NCBI RefSeq assembly: GCF_019599505.1 | Contig: NZ_RKLT01000003.1 | Location: forward strand, 62,001 to 126,000 | DNA length: 64,000 nt | Direction of reading: 5' to 3' | From: Haloarcula nitratireducens | GTDB lineage: Archaea > Halobacteriota > Halobacteria > Halobacteriales > Haloarculaceae | Notes under the pieces: generated by a model | Told to the model about the DNA's origin: nothing | The model's database searches: none | What the model saw: only the letters and a program-made list of their open reading frames with translations | Position numbers and translations under genes: made by a program | Shown: positions 1 through 11,844 of the stretch, piece after piece | Layout: each line of letters begins with the position of its first letter | Numbering within the stretch: position 1 is the first letter of the stretch

Positions 1-801
1 GACGCGCTCGCGGACGCGCTCTCGGCGGCCAACGAGCGGGCGGAATCGATCGACGCGGCGCTCGACGGAGCGGGAACCGCTTCTGAGGACGCGCCGGCCC
101 GACACTACGACGGCGGCGCGACGACGTGGGTCTGGTTCGGCCGCGAGAGCCGATTCGCGCTGGACGAGGAGCGGCGAGCGGTCACGACGACGATGGCCGG
201 TCACCACCGCGTGAAGGCGGGCGACGACGCCGCGAGCGCGGCCGTCGACTACGTCGAGGCGCTCTGTGCCGACCCCGATGCGGACGGCGAGACGGACTTT
301 CCGTTCGCCGTGACCGCTCGACAGTTCGGGCCGCGGGCGGGCGGGTCGATCACGCTCGGCCACGGCAAGCCGGACGGCCGACTCATCACGCTCGGGCGAG
401 CCGACGTTCAGTCGGTCGAGGCCGACGGGACAGTCACGGTCGAACGCGAGATGTCGCCCGGCGGGGAGTACGACGCACTGGGCGTCCCGAAGGAGGGCGG
501 CGACGTCGCGGAGACCAAACTCAAGGAGGGGCGCTGGTGGTACCCGACGGTGTACCGCGACAGCGACGGCGAGAAGAAGGGGACCTACGTCAACGTCTGT
601 ACGCCGGTCGAGATATTCCCGGACACCGCCCGGTACGTCGACTTACACGTCGACGTCGTCAAACACGCCGACGGTCGCGTCGAACGGGTCGACGACGACG
701 AACTCGACGCCGCCGTCGAGACGGGAGACATCCCCGAAGACCTCGCCGAGCGCGCCCGGAGCGTGGCCGCGGCGGTGGCGAGCGCGCTCGACCCCAAATA
801 G
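1..801 (+). CDS. FAU-1-like ribonuclease / AU-rich RNA-binding protein, C-terminal part (5' end outside window)
   Basis: The reading frame is open from base 1 to the TAG at 799-801, so this is the last 266 codons of a longer gene; an internal ATG at 193 is not the start. The C-terminal ~150 residues match the DUF402 domain: basic-aromatic stretch EGRWWYPTVYRD, then VCTPVEIFPDTARYVDLHVDV and an acidic helical tail rich in ED with PEDLAERAR. In archaeal FAU-1 proteins this domain follows an RNase E/G-like RNA-binding region and the protein acts in rRNA maturation. The N-terminal half cannot be checked here. The family call rests on the C-terminal pattern only. Confidence 0.7.
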   Translation, partial: DALADALSAANERAESIDAALDGAGTASEDAPARHYDGGATTWVWFGRESRFALDEERRAVTTTMAGHHRVKAGDDAASAAVDYVEALCADPDADGETDFPFAVTARQFGPRAGGSITLGHGKPDGRLITLGRADVQSVEADGTVTVEREMSPGGEYDALGVPKEGGDVAETKLKEGRWWYPTVYRDSDGEKKGTYVNVCTPVEIFPDTARYVDLHVDVVKHADGRVERVDDDELDAAVETGDIPEDLAERARSVAAAVASALDPK

Positions 802-844
802 TTAGGCGCTCAGGATATACTCCCCCTCGATAACTGTCGGTCGT

Positions 845-1195
845 ATGTCCACAGCGAACTGGAAACTATACGTAGAAGACGACGTCCTCGTCGCGGACTT
901 CGCCGAGGGGATGCCGAGCGACGCCGAGGAGTATCGGCGCGTCAACGAGCAGTTCGAGCGGCTCGCCACTCGCGGCGAGGTCGACGCCCACATGTCGGTG
1001 CTGAACACGTCGGCGTCGCTCAACAGCAACGTCTTCGAGAAGGCACGGGAGGCCGCGGAGGTCGGCACCGACTACGGCATCACGAAGTGGGCCATCGTCT
1101 CGGAGGGCATCGAGAGCCTCGCGCTCAAGGGGAAGGTCGAGGAGATGGGCGTCGAGACGATGACCAGCGACGACGAGGCGGAAGCGCTCGACTAA
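845..1195 (+). CDS. hypothetical protein, possible SpoIIAA/STAS-like fold
   Basis: A 116-residue acidic cytosolic protein with no signal peptide or membrane segment. It opens with a beta-hairpin-like stretch (WKLYVEDDVLVADFAEGM), then helices and a strand KWAIVSEGIESLALKGKVEEMG. The alternating strand-helix order with a central hydrophobic strand resembles SpoIIAA-like/STAS proteins, but I see no diagnostic motif, so that is only a suggestion. It starts 43 bases after the RNase gene on the same strand and ends 8 bases from the convergent LVIVD gene. The only ATG near the upstream stop was taken as the start. Confidence 0.6.
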   Translation: MSTANWKLYVEDDVLVADFAEGMPSDAEEYRRVNEQFERLATRGEVDAHMSVLNTSASLNSNVFEKAREAAEVGTDYGITKWAIVSEGIESLALKGKVEEMGVETMTSDDEAEALD

Positions 1196-1203
1196 GCGCG
1201 GAA

Positions 1204-2604
1204 CTAACTGTCGCGTTTTCGGCCGAACAATCCCGCGAGACCGACGCCCGCGAGCCCTGCGAGCGCCGCGGCGATCCCGAACCCGTCGCCGGCGGCACCG
1301 ACGAGGCTACTGTCGCCGCCGACGGCTTCGGCCGTCTCCGAGGACGGTTCGACTCTCGGGTCGGGGAAGGCGTAGACGCCCGGCTGCGCCTCGCTCCCCG
1401 CGTTTGCGTTCGTGTTCGAAGCGAGGAAACAGCCGGCGGCGCGCTGGGCGGTCCAGAACGACGTGGATTCCGAGTCGCGCCACGAGAACACCTCCCGCGG
1501 GTCGGCCGGGTCCGAGAGGTCGTGGACCCGAACGCCGCCCATGTACCACGCCGAGTAACAGCGCCCGTCCGCGAGTTCGAAGTTGTGCGCCGTCGTCAGC
1601 ACGCCGCCGGGCGTCGGGTCGTCGGTCGGCGGCGGGGCGATGGTGGCGAGCGATTCGGGTTCGGTCGGCTCGGAGACGTCGAACAGTTCGATGCCGCTCG
1701 GCCCGCCCGACCCGTCGTCGCCGCCGTCCCACGACTCCGCCCCGACGCCAAGCAGCGTGGCGTCGTCGTTCACGGTGACGTAGTGGTCGTTGCCCGGCGG
1801 TTCCGTACGTTCGAGTCCCGGGTCGTCGACGGCTGACAGTTCCGACGGCTCCCGACCGCGGACCCGCGAGATGAGCGAGATGTCGGCGGGGTCAGTCACG
1901 TCCAGAATCCACGTCCCGGCGTCCCAGTACGCGAGGTACGCCCGGCCGTCCTGGACCCACACGTCGTGGAGCGGTCGGAGGCCCGCCGGCACCTCGGCCC
2001 ACGCCTCGTCGGCGTCGAGCAGCGACCACGTCCCGACCTCTCGCTCGCGGTCGGTGTCGACGACGAGAAGCGGGTTCCCGTCGCGTCCGTTGGCGGTCAG
2101 GTAGGCGTAGCGGCCGTCGAAGTCGCAGTTGTGGACGCGCGTCGCCGTCTCGTAGCCGAGGACGCGTTCGGGGTTCTCTCGGTCGCTCACGTCGAAGACG
2201 ACGAAGCCGTGAGCGCCGTCTGTGGGGTGGGCCGGGCCGGCGACGAGCAGCCGGTCGTCGGCGACGGCGACATCCTGTACGATCCGCATCGGGCCGTCCT
2301 CGCTCTCGGCGAGCAAGTCGGTTCGGTGCTCGATGAGGCGCGGCGCGGTCGGCGAGACGACGTCGACGAAGGCGACGCCCCCGCCGGTGGCGACGTAGGC
2401 CGTGTGGCCGTCGGGACTGGTGACGAGTTCGCGGGCACCCGGCAGGTCGAGCGTTCCCAGCACGTCGCTTCCGGTCGGCGTGTCGCCGGGCGTCGCTGGC
2501 GTCCCCTTGTCGGTCGGCAGCGGATGAGCGCCGGCGGCGCCCGTAGCGGTACCGACGCCGGCGGTTCCCGCACCGAGCGCTCGGAGAAACGTCCGACGGC
2601 GCAT
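1204..2604 (-). CDS. Tat-exported LVIVD-repeat beta-propeller protein with C-terminal membrane anchor
   Basis: A 466-residue extracellular protein. The start at 2604 places a twin-arginine signal at the N-terminus (MRRRTFLRALGAG followed by a hydrophobic Gly/Ala stretch); the frame is open further upstream but that extension is Arg-rich and antisense-like. The body carries repeats of the LVIVD type, for example GGGVAFVDVVSPTAPRLIEH, GFVVFDVSDRENPERV and VRVHDLSDPADPREVF, which form propellers in secreted archaeal and bacterial proteins. The last ~30 residues are a Gly/Ala/Leu hydrophobic helix ending in GRKRDS, a likely membrane anchor without a PGF motif. No enzymatic residues are evident. 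It is convergent with the gene ending at 1195. Confidence 0.85.
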   Translation of the reverse strand: MRRRTFLRALGAGTAGVGTATGAAGAHPLPTDKGTPATPGDTPTGSDVLGTLDLPGARELVTSPDGHTAYVATGGGVAFVDVVSPTAPRLIEHRTDLLAESEDGPMRIVQDVAVADDRLLVAGPAHPTDGAHGFVVFDVSDRENPERVLGYETATRVHNCDFDGRYAYLTANGRDGNPLLVVDTDREREVGTWSLLDADEAWAEVPAGLRPLHDVWVQDGRAYLAYWDAGTWILDVTDPADISLISRVRGREPSELSAVDDPGLERTEPPGNDHYVTVNDDATLLGVGAESWDGGDDGSGGPSGIELFDVSEPTEPESLATIAPPPTDDPTPGGVLTTAHNFELADGRCYSAWYMGGVRVHDLSDPADPREVFSWRDSESTSFWTAQRAAGCFLASNTNANAGSEAQPGVYAFPDPRVEPSSETAEAVGGDSSLVGAAGDGFGIAAALAGLAGVGLAGLFGRKRDS

Positions 2605-2651
2605 ACGCGAAATCGGGGACCGACGGCAAGAAGCCTTCCGGTGGGGGTCGC

Positions 2652-3233
2652 TCAGTTGCCCTGAATCGCGTCGATGACCATCGCGGCGGCGACGATGGGC
2701 TCTTTCGGGACGGAACTGGCGTCGTCGATGGTGATCTCGTAGCGGTCGCGGAAGGAGAACTGCCCGTTTATGTTGCCGACGTGGCCGCCCTCGGCGTCGG
2801 TGATCTCGTACTTGTGGGGGATCCACGCGCCGAACGGGAGGTAGTTCCGAGCCAGCGTCACGAGCGCGCCGCGGGAGTCGATCTGCGCGAGTTTCTCGCC
2901 CGTCTCGGCGTCCCGGATTCGCCACGAATCCTGCAGGATGGAGAAGTCGTTGTCGAGGACGACGACCTCCTCGCCGGTCTGAGAGTCGGTGAGGACGTAG
3001 TTGCCGGCCACGTCGAGGTAGCCGGCGGCGTCTACCTGGAAGGCGTCGTTACCGTCGCCGTCGACGAACGGGAACGACTCCTTGAGCTTGAACATCTTCT
3101 GTTTGCCCCGGAGGACGACGTTGCCGTCGGCATCGAGTGCCTTGTACTTGTTACGGACGAGGCTTTGCTCGACGGTGTAGCTGTCGTCGGTGAGGTCGAC
3201 GCCTCGAATGTCGTATTTCTGGGCGGTACTCAT
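2652..3233 (-). CDS. LURP-one/Tubby C-terminal-like (phospholipid scramblase fold) protein
   Basis: A 193-residue protein of the LURP-one-related family. It opens with a strand-rich segment (YTVEQSLVRNKYKALDADG) and continues with repeated beta hairpins (GNVVLRGKQKMFKLKES, DSQTGEEVVVLDNDFS, SWRIRDAETGEKLAQID), as expected for a 12-stranded Tubby-like barrel, and ends with VAAAMVIDAIQ, the hydrophobic helix that fills the barrel. The ATG at 3233 (MSTAQKYDIRG) is preferred over one 13 codons upstream, because the extension is not family-like. The physiological role in haloarchaea is not known. It is divergent from uvrA, with 117 bases between the starts. Confidence 0.8.
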   Translation of the reverse strand: MSTAQKYDIRGVDLTDDSYTVEQSLVRNKYKALDADGNVVLRGKQKMFKLKESFPFVDGDGNDAFQVDAAGYLDVAGNYVLTDSQTGEEVVVLDNDFSILQDSWRIRDAETGEKLAQIDSRGALVTLARNYLPFGAWIPHKYEITDAEGGHVGNINGQFSFRDRYEITIDDASSVPKEPIVAAAMVIDAIQGN

Positions 3234-3350
3234 GTGCCCCACTCCCGCCGAAAGCGACTTGAACCTTTCCACGAGCGTTCATGTCAGGGAAGGCGACATG
3301 GATACGCAACCGACAGGGTTTCACGGGTCCCCGCCTTGGGGAACCCATAG

Positions 3351-6320
<2,970 letters not shown>

Positions 6321-6425
6321 GTCCGACGCTCGCGCTTCGGATCGCCGAATCCCGTTCTCTATCGGAGTATCAGGCGTGATAGTCGACGGGTCGGACATAA
6401 GGGTGTCCCCGTCAGTTCCCGAACT

Positions 6426-8264
6426 ATGTCTCTCGTCTTCGCCGTCTACGTGGTCGCTCCGCTGGTGACCATCGTCATCGGCGGGGTGCTCGCGGCCTGG
6501 GTGTACACCCACCACAGGAGCGTTCGCGGGTCGGACTGGTTCTTGCTCCACCTGGTGGCCGGAATCGGATGGATGGGGGCCTTTCTGGCACACGTCGTGT
6601 TGCAGGACGCGGAGCTACAGATTTTGGCGGCGATCCTCTCGTCTAAGCTCTCCGCGTGGGCGTTCATCGCCAATATCGTCTTCGCGTCCGTCTACTCCGA
6701 ATCGGACTTCCACCGACACCCGCTCGCGAAGGTGGCGCTGGGCGGGATAGCCCTCAGTACGCTGATTCCGACGTGGATAGCGCCGTTTCAGAGCATCTTC
6801 TATCGGGAGTTCGTCCTCGTATCCCGGCCGTTCCACCACGTTGTCGCCGAAAAGACGCCGTTTTACGAACTCGTCGGGCTCGTCCTCGCGATTCTCGCCA
6901 CTTACGGACTACTCCAGTTAGTCAGGTACATGCTGACGACGCCGCGTCGGTCGCGGGCCCAACTGACGCTGTTCGTTCTCGGCACGCTCTCGGTGATGTT
7001 CGCCATCGTCGCAGAGGACGGTATCTGGTTTCTCGTCGAGGGACTATCGACCACCGAGTTCGGCGTGTTGCCCTACGTGGTGTGCGTCTCGCTGGCGCTG
7101 TTTCGCTTCCGACTGTTCGACGTGCTGCCGGTCGCCAGAAACGCCGTGGTCGAAGCGCTCCGCGACCCGGTGTTCGTCCTCGACGGCGAGCGCCGACTCG
7201 TCGATTTCAACGACGCGGCGCTGACCATCCTCCCGGGGGCCGGAGACCGCATCGGCGAGGCGTTCGCCGACGTCCACCCGACGCTCGCGGCCGGCATCGA
7301 CTTCGGACCCGAAGCGGCCGACGCCCCCGCACGGCTGACGCTCGACGTCGGCGGCGACACGCGCCACTACTCCGTGAACGTCTCGCGCGTGGACGACGAC
7401 GGAGGGGACGTGGACTGGTACTCGATTCTGCTCCGCGACGTCACCGACCTCGAACGCTCGCGGTGGCAGTTGGCCAAGCAGAACGAGCGACTGGAACAGG
7501 TCGCCAGTACCATCTCTCACGACCTCCGCAACCCGATCAACGTCGCCGACGGCTACGCCGAGTTCCTCGACGAGCAACTCGCCGGCGACTCGCTCTCTGG
7601 CGACGAACTCGACGCGGCTCGGGAGAACCTCACCAAGACCCGGGAGAGTCACGAGCGGATGGGCGAGATAATCGAGGACGTGCTCACGCTCGCTCGCGGC
7701 GGCAAGACCGTCGGAGAGACGGAGCCAGTGTCGCTCTCGACGACCGCCTGGGAGGCCTGGGAGAACGTCGAGACCGGCGACGCGAAGTTATCTCTGACCG
7801 GCGAACGGACCGTCGAGGTCGATCGGAGCAAACTGCTCTCCGTGTTCGAGAACCTGTTTCGGAACAGCGTCGAACACGGTTCGACGGGCAGTCGGACGCA
7901 GTCCGACGACAGCGTGGAACACGGTTCGACGGACCCTCGTTCGCAAACTCGCGAGGACGGCGGGGAGCACGGCCCTTCCGGCGTGACCGTCACAGTGGAA
8001 GCGATCGACGGGGGGTTCGCCGTCGCCGACGACGGGCCGGGGATCCCGGCAGTTCACTGCGAGCGGATCTTCGAGGACGGGTACACCACGGGCGAAGACG
8101 GGACCGGGCTCGGGCTCTCCATCGTGCGGACGATGGCCGAGTCACACGGCTGGACGGTCGAGCTCGACGGCGACGCCGACGGAGCGCGGTTCGTCTTTTC
8201 GACAGCCGACTCGCCGTCGTCCTCGTCGGTAACGCGTTCGAAACCGCCCGCGAACGCCCGCTGA
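6426..8264 (+). CDS. 7TM-sensor histidine kinase with PAS-like domain
   Basis: A 612-residue membrane sensor kinase. Residues ~1-225 form about seven hydrophobic helices (HisKA_7TM type), then a PAS-like domain (ALRDPVFVLDGERRLVDFNDAA, ~240-345). The HisKA phosphoacceptor is STISHDLRNPIN with His365. The ATPase domain has the N box ENLFRN (Asn476), the G1 box ADDGPGIP near 534 and a G2-like TTGEDGTGLGLSIV. Between N box and G1 lies an odd insertion in which VEHGST occurs twice, followed by a related GGEHGPSG (see findings). No receiver domain or partner response regulator is adjacent. The ligand is unknown. The start MSLVFAVYV is the first ATG of the frame and leads straight into helix 1. Confidence 0.93.
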   Translation: MSLVFAVYVVAPLVTIVIGGVLAAWVYTHHRSVRGSDWFLLHLVAGIGWMGAFLAHVVLQDAELQILAAILSSKLSAWAFIANIVFASVYSESDFHRHPLAKVALGGIALSTLIPTWIAPFQSIFYREFVLVSRPFHHVVAEKTPFYELVGLVLAILATYGLLQLVRYMLTTPRRSRAQLTLFVLGTLSVMFAIVAEDGIWFLVEGLSTTEFGVLPYVVCVSLALFRFRLFDVLPVARNAVVEALRDPVFVLDGERRLVDFNDAALTILPGAGDRIGEAFADVHPTLAAGIDFGPEAADAPARLTLDVGGDTRHYSVNVSRVDDDGGDVDWYSILLRDVTDLERSRWQLAKQNERLEQVASTISHDLRNPINVADGYAEFLDEQLAGDSLSGDELDAARENLTKTRESHERMGEIIEDVLTLARGGKTVGETEPVSLSTTAWEAWENVETGDAKLSLTGERTVEVDRSKLLSVFENLFRNSVEHGSTGSRTQSDDSVEHGSTDPRSQTREDGGEHGPSGVTVTVEAIDGGFAVADDGPGIPAVHCERIFEDGYTTGEDGTGLGLSIVRTMAESHGWTVELDGDADGARFVFSTADSPSSSSVTRSKPPANAR

Positions 8265-8325
8265 CGAACGTCTCGAAAGACCGGGCAGAACAGTTACAAA
8301 CGCGTCGCCCCACACCACGGACGAC

Positions 8326-10215
8326 ATGTCAGACCCCGAGACTGACGACGTACTCGAAGCGCTCGCCGGCCTGCCGACGCTGGCCCATCCGACGGCGTCG
8401 CCGGACGGCACCGAAGTCGCGTTCTACTACGACGGCAGCGGCCGCAACGAGCTGCACGTCTTAGACGTCGAGAGCGGCGAGCACGAGCGCTGGAGCGACG
8501 GCGAGGTGCCGCGAAACGCGCGCTGGTTCCTCGAGTGGGGGGCCGACGGCGACCGGGTGTTCTTCCACCGCGACGAGGGCGGCGACGAGCAGAACGACGT
8601 CTACGCCATCGGCCGCGAGGGCGAGGTCGAACCGGTCGTCGAGATGGACGGGCAGGTCCAGATCATGGACGTGGGCGAGGACGGCGAGACGCTGCTCGTC
8701 GGGTCGACGCGCGACGGGCAGATGAACCTCTACGGCCACGACCTCGCGAGCGGCGAGACGGCGAAGCTCACCGACTACGAGCGAGCGGTCTGGACCGGCC
8801 TGCTCTCGCCGGACGGCGACCGACTGGCCTTCACGACCAACGAGGCCGACGACTTCGAGAACATGGACGTCTACGTTTCGGGGGCGGACGGATCGGATCC
8901 GCGAAACCTCGACGTGGGCGAGACCGGAGCCGAGACCGGCGCGGTCGAGTGGGGACCGGACGGCGACCGCCTGCTGCTGACCGACAACAGCACCGACATC
9001 CCGCGCTCGGGCGTCTACGACGTCGAGCGCGAGTCGGTGACGTGGTACGGCGGCGAGTTCGTCGAGGCCCCGCAGTGTTTCCTGCCCGACGGCGACCGGT
9101 TCCTCGCGCTCCGGACGCGCGAGGCGTCGAAGGTGCCCGTCGTCTACGACGCCGAGTCCGGCGACTCGCGCGAACTCGACCTCCCCGACGGCGTCGCCGG
9201 GTTCGGACGGGCGGGCGACAACCTGTTGGCCGACGGGCGGATCCTGCTGACACATACGACGCCGACGCGCCGACCGAGCCTGCTCGCGTACGACCTCGCG
9301 ACCGACGAGACCGAGACCCTGCTGGAAGCCGAGTACGGTCCCTTCTCGCCGGAGGACTTCGCCGACGCGGAGTACTTCACCGTCGAGTCCGACGGCGTCC
9401 CCGAGACGCGACAGGCCGCCGTGGAACACGACCCCTACGAGACGCTCGAGATCGGCGCGCTGCTCTACGACTCCGGCGAGCGTCCGTCGCCGCTCGTCGT
9501 CAATCCCCACGGCGGCCCGCGCGGCATGGACGCGAAGTCCTTCGACCTCTACACGCAGTTCCTGGCCCAGCGGGGCTACTCGGTGTTGCAGGTGAACTAC
9601 CGCGGGTCGACCGGCCGCGGCCGCGAGTTCGTCAGGGCGCTGTACGACGACTGGGGCGGGGCCGAACAGGGCGACGTGGCGACGGCCGCCGAACGCGTCC
9701 TCGACGACCGCGAGTGGGTGGACGACGAGCGAGTCGCCGTCTTCGGCGGCTCGTACGGCGGCTACTCGGCGTACTGGCAACTGGTCCAGTACCCCGACCT
9801 CTACGACGCCGGCGTGGCGTGGATCGGACTGACCGACCTCGCGGAGATGTACGAGACGACGATGCCGCACTTCCGCACCGAGCTCATGGAGAAGAACCTC
9901 GGCACGCCCGAGGAGAACCCGGACCTGTACCGGGAACGCTCGCCCGTCGAGTACGTCGAGAACCTCGCGGCCCCGCTGTTCGTGCTCCACGGCGTCAACG
10001 ACCGCCGCGTCCCCGTCTCGCAGGCTCGGCTGTTCCGCGACGCGCTGGCGGAGGCCGGCTACTCGCAGGGAGCGGACGGCGATTTCGAGTACGAGGAGCT
10101 GGGCGAGGAGGGCCACGCCTCCTCGGACATCGATCAGAAGATACGGCTGTTCCGCCTGCTCGGCGACTTCCTCGAACGCCGCATCGGCGTCGAAGCGGCG
10201 GCGGCCGACGACTGA
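8326..10215 (+). CDS. S9-family serine peptidase (acylaminoacyl-/dipeptidyl-peptidase type)
   Basis: A 629-residue cytosolic peptidase of the prolyl oligopeptidase family, which removes residues from short peptides. Residues ~20-340 form a TolB/WD-like beta-propeller with repeated SPDGxxxAF and GPDGDRLLLTD motifs. The C-terminal alpha/beta-hydrolase domain carries the triad: Ser476 in GGSYGGYS, Asp559 in GVNDRRVP and His597 in EEGHASS. HGGPRG (~394) supplies the oxyanion region, and NYRGSTGRGREF is typical of the family. No signal peptide is present. The propeller restricts substrates to small peptides in known relatives; the exact specificity cannot be read from sequence. It lies 61 bases after the histidine kinase gene. 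Confidence 0.93.
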   Translation: MSDPETDDVLEALAGLPTLAHPTASPDGTEVAFYYDGSGRNELHVLDVESGEHERWSDGEVPRNARWFLEWGADGDRVFFHRDEGGDEQNDVYAIGREGEVEPVVEMDGQVQIMDVGEDGETLLVGSTRDGQMNLYGHDLASGETAKLTDYERAVWTGLLSPDGDRLAFTTNEADDFENMDVYVSGADGSDPRNLDVGETGAETGAVEWGPDGDRLLLTDNSTDIPRSGVYDVERESVTWYGGEFVEAPQCFLPDGDRFLALRTREASKVPVVYDAESGDSRELDLPDGVAGFGRAGDNLLADGRILLTHTTPTRRPSLLAYDLATDETETLLEAEYGPFSPEDFADAEYFTVESDGVPETRQAAVEHDPYETLEIGALLYDSGERPSPLVVNPHGGPRGMDAKSFDLYTQFLAQRGYSVLQVNYRGSTGRGREFVRALYDDWGGAEQGDVATAAERVLDDREWVDDERVAVFGGSYGGYSAYWQLVQYPDLYDAGVAWIGLTDLAEMYETTMPHFRTELMEKNLGTPEENPDLYRERSPVEYVENLAAPLFVLHGVNDRRVPVSQARLFRDALAEAGYSQGADGDFEYEELGEEGHASSDIDQKIRLFRLLGDFLERRIGVEAAAADD

Positions 10216-10284
10216 GAGGGGGTCGGCCGACGACTGTCGTGTTCCGGCCGACACGTTTCTTCCGTCCGAGCGCGTAGCGGGGAT

Positions 10285-11271
10285 ATGGACACCTGCTACG
10301 CCGCGCTCGACGACAGGGTGCTGGTCGGCGACGGGTCGTCGTGGACCGAGCGGCTACGCGACCGCGACCTGGAATGCGTCGCCGCCGCGCCCGAGGTACC
10401 GGACCGCGCGTTCGTCGGGACGGTCGATTCGGGGCTTCAGCGGACCACCGACGGCGGCGAGACGTGGCGGAGCGTCGAGCCGGCTTCGACGGATCGGGCG
10501 CTCGGCGGGGGCGACCGCGTGACCGGCGTCACCGTCAGCCCGCACGACCCGGACGTGGTGTGGGCGGGCACGGAACCGAGCGCCGTCTACCGCTCGACCG
10601 ACGGCGGCGAGACGTGGACCGAGCGCGAGGGCCTCACCGACCTCGACTCCGAATCGAATTGGGCGTTCCCGCCGCGGCCCCACACCCATCACGTCCGCTG
10701 GATAGCCCTCGCGCCGGACGACCCCGAGCGGCTGTACGTCGCCATCGAGGCCGGCGCGTTCCTCCGGAGCCCCGACGGCGGCGAGACGTGGATAGACCAC
10801 CCTGACGGCGGCCGCCGGGACAACCACACGCTGGCGGTCCACCCCGACGCGCCGGACCGCGTCTACACCGCCGCCGGCGACGGCTACGCGCAGTCGGAAG
10901 ACCGCGGCGAGACCTGGACCTACCCCCAGGAGGGGCTGGACCACCGATACGTCTGGGGGCTGGCGGTCCACCCCGACGACCCCGACCGCGTCGTCGTCTC
11001 GGCCGCCCACGGCCCGCAGTCGGCCCACTCGACGAGCGGCGAGAGCTACGTCTACCGCCGAACGGGAGAGCGTTGGGACGTGGCGATGGACGGGCTCCCC
11101 GATCCGAACGGCCTCGCTCGCCCGGTGCTCTCGGCCGACAGCGACGGCGACGGCTTCCTCGCGCTGACGAACCGCGGGCTGTTCCGGTCGGGAGACGGCG
11201 CGACGTGGGAACGAGTCGGTTCGTGGGACGACGCCTACGAGCAAGTCCCGCGCGGCCTCGCGGTGGTCTAG
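10285..11271 (+). CDS. BNR/sortilin-type beta-propeller protein (WD40/YVTN/BNR-like)
   Basis: A 328-residue soluble propeller with five or more copies of the Asp-box-like motif STDGGETW / TTDGGETWRS / SPDGGETWID / SEDRGETWTY / SGDGATWERV, each followed by a V.PDDPDRVY-type strand. Such repeats build photosynthesis-stability-factor or Vps10-like propellers, often without catalysis. No signal peptide or anchor is visible, so a cytosolic location is inferred. It follows the S9 peptidase on the same strand by 69 bases. The ATG at 10285 (MDTCYAALDD) begins the first strand directly. Confidence 0.85.
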   Translation: MDTCYAALDDRVLVGDGSSWTERLRDRDLECVAAAPEVPDRAFVGTVDSGLQRTTDGGETWRSVEPASTDRALGGGDRVTGVTVSPHDPDVVWAGTEPSAVYRSTDGGETWTEREGLTDLDSESNWAFPPRPHTHHVRWIALAPDDPERLYVAIEAGAFLRSPDGGETWIDHPDGGRRDNHTLAVHPDAPDRVYTAAGDGYAQSEDRGETWTYPQEGLDHRYVWGLAVHPDDPDRVVVSAAHGPQSAHSTSGESYVYRRTGERWDVAMDGLPDPNGLARPVLSADSDGDGFLALTNRGLFRSGDGATWERVGSWDDAYEQVPRGLAVV

Positions 11272-11338
11272 CTGGACTCTTCGCTCTGTTCGTGTCTCCG
11301 GAGGCGAATTTACGTGCCGGGAACGAGAAGATTAGACC

Positions 11339-11782
11339 GTGACCCGAATTGGTCTTCCCCTCCCCCGCGAACTCGGCCCGACGTGGAAGTACGCCCTGCT
11401 GGGCGGACTCCCGATAGTTCCGCTGTCGCTGTGGAGATACTGGCAGTCCGAGACCGCCGTGGAACCGGTGGGACTCTGTCTCGCGGCGCTGATCGCCGGT
11501 TATCTCGCGAAACGCCGCGGCATCGACGCGACGCCGGTCGGAGTTCGCGCCGGCGTCACCGCGGCCGTGCCCGTGACGCTGTGGGCCGCCAGCGACATGG
11601 CTGGGTTCGTGCTCGGCCTCTCTCAACCGGCCTGGTTCACGGGCCTCCAGATTCTACTGCTGCTCGTCTTCGTTCCCCTCTCCGTCGTCGTCGCGGCTTT
11701 CTTCGGCGGACTTTCGGCGCGGATCGGCGGCTGGTTCGCGGAGCGAGCCGGCCGACGGCGGCAGTCGGCGGTCGGTGGCTGA
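11339..11782 (+). CDS. DUF5518-type small membrane protein
   Basis: A 147-residue integral membrane protein with four predicted hydrophobic helices (YALLGGLPIVPLSLW, GLCLAALIAGYLA, AVPVTLWAASDMAGFVLGL, FTGLQILLLLVFVPLSVVVAAFFGGL) and a basic C-terminal tail. The pattern of paired helices with a Gly-rich AGYLAKRRG turn fits the haloarchaeal DUF5518 family of unknown function. The start is GTG at 11339, in front of TRIGLPLPREL. It ends 62 bases before the flavoprotein gene on the same strand; co-transcription is possible. Confidence 0.75.
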   Translation: MTRIGLPLPRELGPTWKYALLGGLPIVPLSLWRYWQSETAVEPVGLCLAALIAGYLAKRRGIDATPVGVRAGVTAAVPVTLWAASDMAGFVLGLSQPAWFTGLQILLLLVFVPLSVVVAAFFGGLSARIGGWFAERAGRRRQSAVGG

Positions 11783-11844
11783 GACGGTCCTCGAACCCGA
11801 ACAAATCGAGAAAGTACTTGGCCCGTGACGCCGAGAGAGGGCGT

